The translations under genes and the position numbers were made by a program. Shown here piece after piece: positions 52,001 to 63,000 of a stretch of DNA of 64,000 nucleotides; position 1 is the first letter of the stretch, and every line of letters begins with the position of its first letter. Location: the NCBI GenBank assembly GCA_013398175.1, contig VZRZ01000387.1:57794-121793 (forward strand). Reading direction: 5' to 3'. The notes beneath the pieces were generated by a model. It was given only the letters and a program-made list of their open reading frames with translations. It searched no databases and was not told the DNA's origin. This DNA is from Climacteris rufus (Eukaryota; Chordata; Aves; Passeriformes; Climacteridae).

Positions 52001-54068
52001 TGCAGAGGGATGAAGTCTGTCCAGACGGTATGAGACACTGAGGTTTTGTGTAAGGTAGGGAGGAAAAGATTTGAATTTTGGGGAAAGATGAGAAAGCAAG
52101 ATCAGCATATCTAAGAACTGAGCACATTCTGCCATTTTGACTGTCACTTCAGCCATGTTCAGACAATGCTGCATCAGTTGCCAGTCATCTCATACCAGGA
52201 TGTATTTCAGATCATAATGATAGAAATCAAATGTAGAGCTATACTGAAATCACCAGCTGAGATTCTGGTTTAATGGGGAATCAATGCAAGGCTCACATTC
52301 TGAAATACCACATTTAAAACACCAGGCAGATTCCCTAGCAAATCCTCTGGCTCTGGGAGAGTGAAATATGAGTGGACCTGAGTGCTATAATTTTTTTTCT
52401 TTCTGTAGGCTGCTCATTGTTTTTGCATCACCACTGCAGTGATGACTGCATAATATTCTTCATGCTTTATTATTATTTATTTCAATGTCCAAGGGGAAAA
52501 TTTTATTGAAAAACCTGCAAAAATAATTTAGGTATCTGTAGAACACAGAAAATGGGCATACATGTGTGGTGGAGAAATAATTTACTAAATATTTATGTGT
52601 GCATCTCTGAGCAGTTTAAAAGCTGAAGGGATGAGGAAGAGAGTCTGTGGTTTGTGGGGGTTTTGTTTGGGTGGTTTGGTTTTTGTGGAAACACGCATTT
52701 TGGACATGTTGCCACAAGTGTTTTAGAGATCTCTTGTTTTGATTTGTCTGTGTTATTTCATATTTGAACAGGACAGCTATCACACTCCTTTCTATAGGTC
52801 CCTTTGGAATCAAGAGAGATTTCACAGTTAGAGGCTCTATAGCTCGCTTAAATGAATACTGAAAAAAACCCCCCAAACTGCCTCTGAGGTGAAACTCAAT
52901 CAAATCTGTAGGACTCCTTTTGTTTACTTCAATGGTCTGTGGACTGGAAACATGGTGAAGATATACAATGCAATGAAGTAAAGCCTCACAGGAGCCCTGT
53001 GGTCTTTATGGCATGTCCTACTATGCTAATGATGAAAGACAAAGGCTTCTCATTTGCATGCACCAATTTTCTAGCAAAATAGAAGCTCTGCATCTATTGA
53101 GCATATTTAAGGACAATCTACCTGGAAATGTGTTGGGGGGCTGGGGGGGCCATGTCCTACTGTATCTTAGGAAAACAGTTACAGTTACCAAATGCCTCTG
53201 TTATTTATTAGTTACTATGACTTTTATACTGCTCTGTGACTGCAGTAGAGCATAGCTCTACTGCCTTCCTATCTGATAGCTCAAAATATTGCAGAGCAAA
53301 CTACTGGGGGCTATCCTAAGGATTTGTAACCCTCCTTTGTATCAGGAGCTAGTTAAGCAAAGATTTCTCTTAACACCTTTCATCATGAACCCTCATTATG
53401 AGATTCACTTGATACTTCCCCCCCACTCCCCAGTGCTCAGCTGGTAAAGAGAGGATGAGCCTTAGATTTCTGTATCCCTTGAAAGGTGCGAGTTGAGAAT
53501 AGAGAGGAATCAAGTGGATGGGAATAAGAAGGGGACAGATCTAAAAAATGTAACACCAGTTTTATTGCTGTGATTGAGAAACTTCTCTGGAACACTGACC
53601 ATGCAGGCATAATCAATCTGCGCTCTGAGGCACAAACCAAACTGTACAGTTGACCTGATTAATTCCACTTTTATTTTATTTTTGTGTCTGGAGGCACAGA
53701 CTGAGGGGAAAAAAAAAACAAACCACCAAACGTTAAGAAAACTAATACAAAAACCTTGTTTTTCTTTATTGATGACTTTTTTTTGTCTTGTTTACTAGCA
53801 TAACGATCCTGTCACCATACCTTTGCTTGCTTATTGTTTGTTGATAGGCTAGATTGCATCTCTTTCAGTAATGCTCTTGCTAAGCCTCATTAGTTCACAG
53901 CCTAGCCTGTGCATCACATACTCTACAATCAGCTAACGAGACAATGGTGCCCATTCTCTGCCTCCACTGTTGTGTTTCTGCATGCCAACTGTGTGCTCTC
54001 CTCCCTGGCTTCCTGTGGGCACAACACCAGAAAGCAAAACTTGCCAAGATGCTCGGCATAAAATCTTT

Positions 54069-54108
54069 GTTCTTCAGTTCTCCTGAAGAACTGAACTGTT
54101 CTTCAGTT
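54069..54108. repeat. Short direct/inverted repeat cluster
   Basis: GTTCTTCAGTT occurs twice (54069-54079, 54098-54108), and between the copies lies CTGAAGAAC (54083-54091), the reverse complement of its first nine bases. Two alternative hairpins can form (loops of 5 and 6 bases). It looks like a small template-switch duplication. Confidence 0.6.
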
Positions 54109-56054
54109 TGAACTGAGGTTGGCTTCACTGCTGGCTGTCATCATTAGCAGCCGTCCTGCTGTTAAAGTCCAGTGTGTGGATGCACACACTTGGCTGCGGA
54201 GAAATTATGGAGTGTGGGTAGGCCCATTAGAAGTCATCTGGAGATACTTACCCGAGGGAGAGAACTGCATTAGCCCTGAGTAGCAGTGATACATAAGAGG
54301 CATAGAAGAATCCAGGGATAGTTAAGCTTAGTTTCTAAAGGAAGCTGTGCTGCAGTGTGTCTGGGTCTCATCCCTCTGTCCTTTGCTCTTCCCTCTTCTC
54401 TCTCTGACTTTTGAACTCTAAAGCTAAGTTTAGCCAAAGTTTAAAAAGGGATAGAAATTTAAAATATAATTACTTGCATTACTTTCCATTGTGATGCTGG
54501 TGGAAGATTAAGACTCAAATTAGTTCCCAAAGGAAAAAAAAAAAACAACTGGGCAAACTTCAACCATGTGGTATTGTATTCCAGAGTCTCTCGGTGGCCA
54601 GTCCTCCCATGTTCAGACTAGTCAGTCAACAAATGCCTAAGTTCAGAGTAACTGCAACATGTCATCTCTCATACTCAAGACATTAGGGGGGTTGAGTTTA
54701 TTGAGGGAGTGAGAAAGATTTAAAGAATGAAAAAAACACATTGACAGAAAATCAATCTTCCCTAGTTTATGGCACAATTTTTGCAATTAGACATGAAGAA
54801 AAGGTCTTACCCTGTATAGGCAACTGTTGTATATTACCAAATAGAGTTTACCCCCTGGAACAATGCATTTTATCTGCTTTTGCCTTCATGGTGTGGACCC
54901 TCTGTGGATATTATCCACTTCATGTTGTTCTGCCATAGTAGGAGCAGCTAGCTTGCAAGCTCTTTGGCTGTAACACTTTTCAGATGGAGTTCTGTGGGAA
55001 GCATTTTCTATATTTCATGTATAAGAGTGGAAAGAGTAGATTGGGCAATTTTATATCTTGGTTCACAGCCCATGCTGCAGCTGTGTTCCAGTGCAACTAG
55101 TAACAGATTGGTGGTTTACATTTCTTAATTTTAATTGTTTTTTAATAAATGTATGATTAAGAAACTGTATGGTGTATACTGCCTCTTTCAGAGTCTTCCT
55201 GGAACAGATTTAGTTTGAAGTGTTACAGAAACAACTTCTGTCCAAACATTGCCAGAATGACAGTGGATATGGAAAATCTCATGAGCTTTGGCAGTCAGGT
55301 AATGCCACAGCAAGTCACATATGTGGTTTGCAAGTTAGACAATTGTATATTTTCAGTTGCTAGCAATTTTTATTATTTTGAAAAAATCTGTTGTGCTATT
55401 TTGATCATTTTAAGCAATGAAAAAGATGGTAATACATGATTTTGTCTGCAAGCAAAACTATCGTGAAAACACATTGTCAGTTTTGCGTGCCAGGTTAACA
55501 AAAATCTTTGCTTTTAGCAATAAATATAATTTAACAACATTATCCAGTTTAATCAATTCTAGTTACTCTCCAGCATTTATAATGCATTTACTTTATATTA
55601 TACCTAAAATATCTGATTAAAGCTTATTACATCTTATTATATTCTGTAACACAATAAGCATTACATGCTTATTTTGAACAGTGACACAAATATTTGCTGT
55701 CATTGTGCTCCTGTGGTATCCTGTTTTCTGTGCTTCCTGCAGCCCTCCTCATCAGTGTCAGAGGCAGTATTCAGACCTGGGGAGGTTCACAAGAGAAAGG
55801 ATTAAATTGCCCGTGAGCTGCAGAAGGCAAAGCAAAGAGCTCCTGACCACCAGTCAGCATTGTGCTGGTCCACGCAGTGCTAGGACTCCATAGAGGACAC
55901 ACGCTAAGTCACAGAAATCCAGATTAGATGTTGAAGGTCAAATAAACCATCTGTGTTATTAAAGGATGAGTTTAAGCTTAAATGGAGGGGTTTTGCCTTT
56001 AGTATCATTAAAGCCTTTAAGCAAGCAGAAATCGAGGGAGAATGACAGAAGCTG

Positions 56055-56082
56055 TTACAGAGACGGTGCACCATCTCTGTAA
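56055..56082. repeat. 28-nt near-perfect palindrome
   Basis: TTACAGAGA (56055-56063) and TCTCTGTAA (56074-56082) are exact reverse complements, and the centre GGTGCACC (56065-56072) is itself palindromic. Only the C64/A73 pair breaks symmetry, so 13 of 14 positions pair. About 0.01 such palindromes are expected by chance in 64 kb. It could be a dyad binding site or a remnant of a palindromic repeat. Confidence 0.65.
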
Positions 56083-58127
56083 TTTCAGCCTACATGTTGC
56101 TCACACTGCATGGGGTTATCTTGTTTCATATTTGCTGTTATCAGTGGAGAGCTGGTCCAGAGAAGTTCCCTTTTGAGTCCTGTTCCTGATTTGGTTTTAG
56201 AATACCTGGAAAGATTTCACAGTCTTGTGTGAACAAGCCTGGTTATAACAATGCAGAACTTGGGAATAAAATGTTTGAGAATGGCAAAGGACATGCTGAG
56301 ATCGATGACAACCTTCTGGTTTAGTAGCCAGATAGGCACTGGAAGCAGCCCTCTTGCTAGAGAGGTTACTGATTGCCCTATGGAAGCAAATGAGCAGGAC
56401 TCTGAGTTTATTGGGGAAGTCACCAACAAAAGGTAGGCTGACAGCACATAAGTAGTACTATAAATGTTTTTTTAAAAAACATCTAAAACTGTAAATGTTT
56501 CAATTAGCTTGTCCTGTACCTCCGGCCTGCCCTCATTGTTTGGAGTGTGTGTAGTACATATGGGATCTATTAAAGGTGTATACTAAGCTTGGTATTTGGT
56601 CCTTGATACTGCTTGGCAGCTGCTTCCCACCCATGTTCACTGTAACTGTGTCTCTGTCCTTTACCATCCTGGTGTAAAGTCATGAAGGGCAATTTCATAG
56701 GCTATTAGTGAGGCTGAGTCAAGATTTTTTTGCTTGAATATCCTCTTGTTTTCATTGCTGGTGACTGCTCATAAACACAGGAAACTGAGAACACTTGCAA
56801 GCCACTCTAATGAAGGGCAGCTATAAAGAGCTATGCCTATGAAGTGGTTAATGGAGATTTCTTCTAAAAGAGATGTGGTGTTGTTTCTGTTACTCTTCGA
56901 TTCCATGCAGGGGATGTGTGCCCCAGCTGATGTGAGATACTTGAAAGTTCAGTCCAGGGTAAGACCTTCCACCTTTCATGTAGACTTCATATGCCATCCT
57001 GGATATGTCCAGCTAGAATCGAAAAGCCAGGAGCTGCTGAGGAAAGTCCCATGGCTTTCATAGAAACTACAAAATTCCTATCTGACCCAGCATCTTTGTT
57101 TTTCATGGACTGTCCAAGAAATAATGACTAAGTGGTGGATGCTTGTTCATCGTTTCCTTTCAGATGTTTTGAGGTTAAACATAATGCTGTGATTTGAAAT
57201 TCATGCAGGAACCAGAAGCCTTGTTGCCATACAATCCTTCTTTTGGCTTCTTAGCTGCAAACAGGCCCTGCTGCCAACTGTTTCTACCAGATCGAGTTTT
57301 CCCCAGTTTTCTTTTCAAGTGTAAATAGCATACTGGCCAAATCAGGTGAAACATGCACTCCTTTCCTCCTTTCTTGTGTCCTAGTCTTTCAGCTTAACTC
57401 ACACCTGCTTGGCAAGAGATCTGGGCCACAGATTATTGCACTTCTTGGACTGCAGTGCTGCAATCGTGAAAATTATTGCCTGATTGACAGTCATGAAAAT
57501 GAATCCCACAGCATTAAAGCAAAATCCCTCCACTTTCTTTGGCTGATTTCAGCTATGCTTTGCTTAAAAGATACAGACTTTCTCAGGGATGCTGAAGCTG
57601 ATCATGATAATTCCTGAAAGCAGCATGTCTGCACATATTCTCCTGAGTCACAGGTACAGCTTTCTTGCAGAGCTGCAGGGAGGGACAACGTTGCCACTCT
57701 CTTTGTGCAACATCTGCTGGCACTGTGGTATTTTTTGGGAGCAAATGTTGCTCATACCGAGTATGAAGTATATAGAGAATAATCTCTTAGCATGCTGTAA
57801 TAGTGATGTTTTCAGATTCTAAATATTAAGTGATCAGAGTTCACTGCTGTGAAATTCCTTAATTAAAAACAAATCCACTGTGTTTATAAAATGTCTAAAT
57901 TTGCTGTTATGGTTAGAAGAACACACAAGAGAAAGCTTTGTTGAAATGTAAACGCTGTGAATTATTACTGCAGTGCACTGTCTGAATGCTCTCATCTAAT
58001 GACACAGTGCTCAACATTCAAGTGAATATAATAGTAGCACAGTGTTATTAGGCTCAGATTCAGTGTTTAGGCTCCTAACTTTCCACTGAAACAGTTTATT
58101 GAATCCAGATCCTTTGTTAACTCTTGT

Positions 58128-58161
58128 ATTTTTCTTTTTCTTTTTCTTTTTTTTTTTTTTT
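58128..58161. repeat. TTTTTC / poly-T tract
   Basis: Several TTTTTC units pass into a run of 15 T. Simple low-complexity repeat. Confidence 0.85.
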
Positions 58162-58915
58162 GGCATTTCTGTGAGATTTTTCTTTTTTTAGGGTGATTCC
58201 TTACATTGGTGAAAACTGGAAACTTAGTCTTTTGAATGTCCTCATGCAAGACTCATTTGCTGAGACTCATGCACCTTTGTAAATGAGACCTTCAGCACTG
58301 TATTTTTCTTTTAACAACCTAAGAAGAAATGGCTCCATCAGATCACTGTGAAAATAGTGGAAATTGGAGGGAAATGGTTCCTCCAAAAGGATAAATACAA
58401 GGACCTTGCCTATTTAAGTCAGAATATGAGTTTAAACTAACTTTATCCCTTGCCTGCAGGCAGTGCAAAATGTAGAGGAGCTGTTGTAGCAGGTTCATGG
58501 GTGTAGGCAGGGCAGAAGAGATTGTTTGAGAAGTCATAGGCACAGATGCCACTGGACTCCTCTAAAAACTTTTATTTGGGTTTGGATGCTCCAAATGATA
58601 GGGGGTAGACTTGTCTGGTATCCCTATCAGTCCCCTATAGGTGCTCAGGTGAACTGTTCTTCCAGAACTAGAGCTTCTGAGCAATGGCAAGGCAGCAGGT
58701 TAGATGGTGGAGTGGTGGTGATTGAGGAGTATGATCACTAAAATCCTTGCAAACTACCTTAAATCTCACCACAGTGAACAGCTCCACATCACACTGTCTT
58801 TAGAAAGAACTGTAGAAACTTTGGACGGATTTTAGGAGAGTAAGCTCGGCTTTCTATTCAGAATTTTCCTGTTGAAATTTGTAATTGAGTCATCTCTGGC
58901 AAAGATTTAGTGCTC

Positions 58916-58948
58916 GTGGGCATAACAGAGTGTTAATGTTATGCCCAC
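58916..58948. repeat. Perfect 12-bp stem-loop
   Basis: GTGGGCATAACA (58916-58927) and TGTTATGCCCAC (58937-58948) are exact reverse complements around the 9-base loop GAGTGTTAA. Pairing does not extend beyond the 12 bp on either side. About 0.03 such perfect stems with short loops are expected by chance in the window. The stem is too short for a microRNA precursor. It may be a remnant of a palindromic repeat or a structured regulatory element. Confidence 0.7.
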
Positions 58949-58984
58949 AAATTTGATTTTAGCTGGGATTTTGAAGAATTTACT

Positions 58985-58998
58985 ACAGCCATGGTAAC
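58985..58998 (+). promoter_or_regulatory. X-box-like half site
   Basis: ACAGCCATGGTAAC matches 11 of 14 positions of GTTNCCATRGNAAC; the right half (CCATGGTAAC) is intact and the left half is not. It lies 37 bases after the stem-loop at 58916-58948. Weak alone. Confidence 0.25.
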
Positions 58999-59470
58999 AG
59001 GAAATGTGAACCAGCCATCTGGAAACCATGCTGATGGGAGCTTCTGTGTTTTAGTATAGGCTAAAGAGTATATCCTCAGCTTTGGGACTCGGGGGATTTG
59101 GTCAATAAATGTTTTTTTTTTTTTCTGAAGTTACCCACTGTACTTTTTTTCTGATTTGAACTAATTAAAACACAAAGTCATGCCACATCCAGAGTTTTCC
59201 TCAGTTTTGGAAACTGCTGAGTTGATATATATCTTGCTGAAATCATCCCCAAAGCTAAAATCTTGTATGTAAAGTGTGCAGATGGCCTTAAAACGAGACT
59301 GTGGTCTCTGCCCAGTGTTTTGCTGAGGATACTCCAGTGAAGCAGAGTAGGGCTGAGTACTTTTCTCCTGTTGGACTGAGGTGCGTTAGAGACATCCCAG
59401 GCTTGGTGAGGGGAGGATGCCGCAGGAGCACCGAGCCACGGCCTTTTGGGGCTCCAGTATCCAGCGCTGA

Positions 59471-59484
59471 ACACCAGAGGGCAC
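59471..59484 (+). promoter_or_regulatory. CTCF-like core motif in CpG-richer patch
   Basis: ACACCAGAGGGCAC fits CCASYAGRKGGCRS at 13 of 14 positions (first base differs). It is the best CTCF candidate here because it sits in a locally GC- and CpG-richer patch (about 59370-59520) within AT-rich DNA, the usual look of a preserved regulatory site. Confidence 0.45.
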
Positions 59485-60494
59485 AAACTCTCTAACAGTA
59501 GCCTCTTCTCTCCCGGCTCCAGGAGGCCAACATTTAAACAAATAAAAGCAGGCTTAGAAAAGCAAACACGAAACTTTACTGGAAAACCAAAGGGAAAGTA
59601 AATGTGGTAGCAACTTCAGAGAGCAGATGAAAACCTCATGCTTGGGATGTGTACAGATGTGTTATGAGAACTTGTGTCAAGGACACTTGTATGATACACA
59701 TGTGTACAGGTTTATTTTTAAATGCAAGATGTGTTAACAGTGCGTTCTCGCCACATATTTACAAGCATTGCTTTATGTATGAATAAAAACATACATGGGT
59801 TAAGCAGGTCATTCTGAACTGATGACAACCAAGGGATACATCTATTTTTCTGTACATTGTGTTTGGTAGAGAGATCATTTTAAAAACAAGATAGGACAAT
59901 TTGGAACAATTTACCTACCTAATTGCCTGATTCTCTTAATGTGTCAGACTGGGTACTTCTGTTATCATGGACTCAGTTACTCAGGAAAAATCATTGATAC
60001 TAAGGCTAAAGATTTTCTTAGCCATATATAAAATTATTGCTATGCTAGTCTCTCCTAGCTAAGAATATAAGTGAAAATTTTTAAGTAGATGCATGTGAGT
60101 TTTCAACAGATTTTCAAAGTGAATCAGTAGCCAGGCTGTGGTTTTAGAGCCAGTAGCTTGAAACCCTGCAGGCCTCAAAGCAAGTGTTATCTGTCCCTTT
60201 GTCAAGCTTGTGCTGTAGGAGTGTATAATACTTCTGAGCTGTGTGGTGCTGTCAGCTTCACAATGTTAGAATTAAATCTGGAAGAATTAGACTGAAGAGC
60301 TGACTGCAATTTATCATGTGATACAATCTCAGTGTATTTTATTTTAAATTTGAGTCTAAAATGGGTGAATAAAGCTGTAATCATCCTGTCAGTACATGTA
60401 ACTACTTTCAAAATTAGATACTGATCAGTCTAACTGAGTAAAATTTGGTTGTAATTTCAGTAATGCCATTAAACTTCTAATTATTAGCAAGTGA

Positions 60495-60630
60495 GGCTGG
60501 TCCAGTGGCCTCAAAGTGTATCTATGATTTGGGAGGTCCACTTTTAGTCCCCAGGTGTGCCACTTGCCTCCTGTTGCATCTGTTGATCTCAAGGAGCTTT
60601 ACATCTAAGGCCCTCAGAGAAAAGATCAAC
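60495..60630 (+). mobile_element. MIR-like tRNA-derived SINE, decayed
   Basis: The order of blocks resembles a MIR-type SINE: 'ggtccagtggcct' (tRNA-like A-box area), 'tttgggaggtcc', 'ttttagtcccc' (B-box area), 'gtgccacttgcct', then 'gatctcaaggagctttacatctaaggccctcag', similar to the GACCTTGGGCAAGTCACTT...CCTCTGTGCCTCAG part of the family. Similarity is by eye and by memory of the consensus. It overlaps the start of a 148-codon frame (60505-60951), which is therefore unlikely to be a gene. Confidence 0.4.
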
Positions 60631-62239
60631 TCTTTCAGGAACCTGGACACAGTTCAGGATACCAAAACATATCCTGAAAGTGTTGCTGAGGGTCCTTTTC
60701 CTCTGGTCTGGTGCTCTCAAGAAGAGGTGAAGCCTGTTTCAGCAAACTCATTTGGGCAGGAGGGAAATCCTCTACTCGCTTTTTGTGTAGCATTGGCTGG
60801 GTGTGTAAGAGTGTGTGCTAGTGTGGAAAACCTGAACTGTTCTGCCCACATGAGAACCCTTGCTTGGACATTTGGTAAGGCTGGTGTGTGGGGCTGCATC
60901 CTCCTGGATCAGACAGTGCCCTTGTTTACATCATCCATAACTGGTTGCTGAAGCTGATTTTTTTCTTTTTATCTTTTTCCTGGCAAACACTTGCATTTAG
61001 GATGCTATAGGCCAGAGGTTGCATGTCAGCCTCTGGGGCAGATGTGATCAGCTCAGTGTATTTCTGGCAGGCTGTTGACAGATCAGGCAGACTGAAAAAT
61101 GGAAATGGAGCTGCCTGTACCTGCCCACCTCTCAACCAAAACGACAAAAGCCACAGCAGGAGCACTTCTGTCTCATGCTCTTTCTCTTTTTTGCCCAGGG
61201 CAGTCTAAATCAGAAACTGGGGAAAAACACTTTGGGAAAGCTCCTGCTCTCCCTACAGGATGTAATGATGCAGTAGTGGTAGTAACAGGGCTTTAGGCCA
61301 GCTCTGTGCTGGGCAGGGAGCTGGCTGGGGATCTTGCCTGGCAGTGCTGCACCCACCAGAAGACCTTTCTCTCAACAGGAACACAATGTTATCCCCGGGG
61401 GAGCAGCTCCCCAGCAGAAGTGTCCTTTCAAGTTGGCTCTGAACCAAAATTGTCAGTCCCAGGTGGTATGAGTGGCAGGTGTGTGCTGTGAGTGACAGGG
61501 ACAATCAGAAATGCCATCAGGGCTCCTTTGGTGTCAGCACCCATCTTATGCCGGTTAATGTACTTCCCTTGGGGAGTCTTAGTTCCCTTATGCTCTCCAT
61601 TGCTGAGGCTTCCTCTAGTCCCTTGGTGCTCCCAGTCCAATCTTTTGCAGTTTTTGTAACAACATAGTTAGTAAATCTAGTGATTAGCCACATCTTCCAC
61701 TCCTTTTGGAAGCCTCAGAGTAGGATGATTTGGACAGTGCAAGTAGAGACTGGAGCATGTTGATACAGCTGCAAAGAGTTATTTGCATTATGTCTGCCTT
61801 CAGCCTATGCAAATAGTAGAAGTGATTCCTTGCTTCATATGACCTGACTTCAGGTGTGCATTCACCTGTGCATTTATGGAACATAAACAGATTCTGCAGC
61901 ATAAAGGAAAATCTATGAAGGCACACAGAAGTACCTGCTCTGTTTCTGAGACCGAAAAGACACCCAGGAGAGCAGAGCATTTGAGCAACCTGAATAAATG
62001 GCCTCTTTTATAAATCTGCTCCATTACTCTCTGTTACTGAAGGTTCTCTCTGAGATCTTAATTAATCCAAGCAGAGATGTGTGTCTGTGATGGGAGTTAG
62101 GATTAGAAATTAGCTCTAAAAACAAAGCAGCCTATGCAGAATTGATGAACACTGGCCTATAAAACAATTTGGTGAATGAGTTCCCATTTGTAATGTGGTA
62201 TTCCTTGAAATAATTGGCCAATGCAGTCTTTGTCAGAGG
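60631..62239. other. Gene-poor DNA, somewhat GC-richer
   Basis: Moderately GC-richer than the surroundings at 61020-61640. Frames up to about 100 codons occur on both strands and overlap each other, as expected from composition. No domain, repeat family or splice-supported exon recognised. Confidence 0.45.
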
Positions 62240-63000
62240 AGGTAGGAAACAGTTGGGTTTCTGGGCTGCAAGGGCACAGGGCCAGGTCATATTGAGCTTT
62301 TTGTCCACAGACACAACCACGTCTTCCTCCCCTGGGCTAGTCTTGATCCATTCTCCTTCTAACCTGTACCTGTGCTTGGGATAACCCTGACCCAGATGCA
62401 GGACCTTGCATGTGGCCTTGTTGAACTCCATGAGGTTTGCACAGCCCCACCTCTCAAACCTGTCAAACTCCCTCTGGATGGCATTCCTTTCCTCCAGCCT
62501 GTCCACCACATCACTTAGTGTGATCTGAAAACTTGCTGAAGGTGCACTCAATCCCACTGTCCATGCTGTTGACAAAGATATTGAACAGTGTCAGTTCCGC
62601 TGCCAACCCCTGAGGAGCACCACTCATCACTGGTCTCCACTTGGGCATTGAGCCTTTGACCACAACTCTTTGAGTGCAACCATCCAGCCCATTCCTTATG
62701 CACCAAGTGGTCCATCCATCAAATCCATGCCTCTCCAGTTTGGAGACAAGGATATTTCGCAGGAAAGTGTCAAACGCTTTGCACAAGTCCAGGTAGTTGA
62801 TGTCTGTTGCTCTTCCCTTGTTCACCACTACTGTAACACCAACCTAGTAGACCACCAGTTTTCTCAGGCATGATTTTCTCTTAGTGAAGCCATGGTAGTT
62901 GTCACCAATCACCTCATTATTTTTTCATGTGCCTTAGCATATGGCATTTCCAGGAGGATCTGCTCCACAATCTTGTCAGGCACTGAACCGAGGTGAGGAC
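62240..63000 (-). mobile_element. CR1 LINE reverse-transcriptase fragment lacking its 3' end, minus strand
   Basis: Two minus-strand frames carry clear CR1 reverse transcriptase. The first (62511-62828) has the palm A region YLDLCKAFDT, the motif B region GAPQGLAAELTLFNIF and the motif C region KFSDHTK. The second (62132-62575) continues with RNAIQREFDRFERW, NLMEFNKATCKVLHLG and DKKLNM. A frameshift near 62515 separates them. In motif C the second of the two catalytic aspartates is replaced by His, so it is dead even apart from the frameshift. Upstream, the 'ctgctccacaatcttgtcaggcac' block (plus-strand 62960-62983) matches the CR1 segment before the palm. Unlike most CR1 copies it stops within the coding region at about 62240 and has no 3' UTR or octamer tail. 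Confidence 0.92.

Larger units (their letters stand above)
46691..56054. other. Gene-poor AT-rich DNA
   Basis: No exon or named mobile element supported. Contains a pyrimidine tract (about 47940-47990), a double A-run interrupted by one T (49016-49041), G-runs at 53136-53149, a small cluster of related direct and inverted words (54069-54108) and an 8-bp hairpin (55653-55673). Frames here are short and show no domain. Confidence 0.5.
56083..60494. other. Gene-poor DNA with scattered palindromic and motif signals
   Basis: No exon supported. Holds the TTTTTC/T tract (58128-58161), the 12-bp stem-loop (58916-58948), an X-box-like half site (58985-58998), a locally CpG-richer patch (about 59370-59520) with a CTCF-like motif, and a weak inverted pair at 59650-59708 that chance can explain. 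Confidence 0.5.

Noticed and set aside
59650..59708. 13-base inverted arms (12 of 13 paired) with an inner 5-bp hairpin
   Set aside because: With a 33-base spacer and one mismatch, a few such pairs are expected by chance in 64 kb. Pairing is not continuous as in a microRNA precursor.
60505..60951. 148-codon plus-strand frame
   Set aside because: Its first third overlaps a probable MIR-like SINE, and the rest has no recognisable domain.
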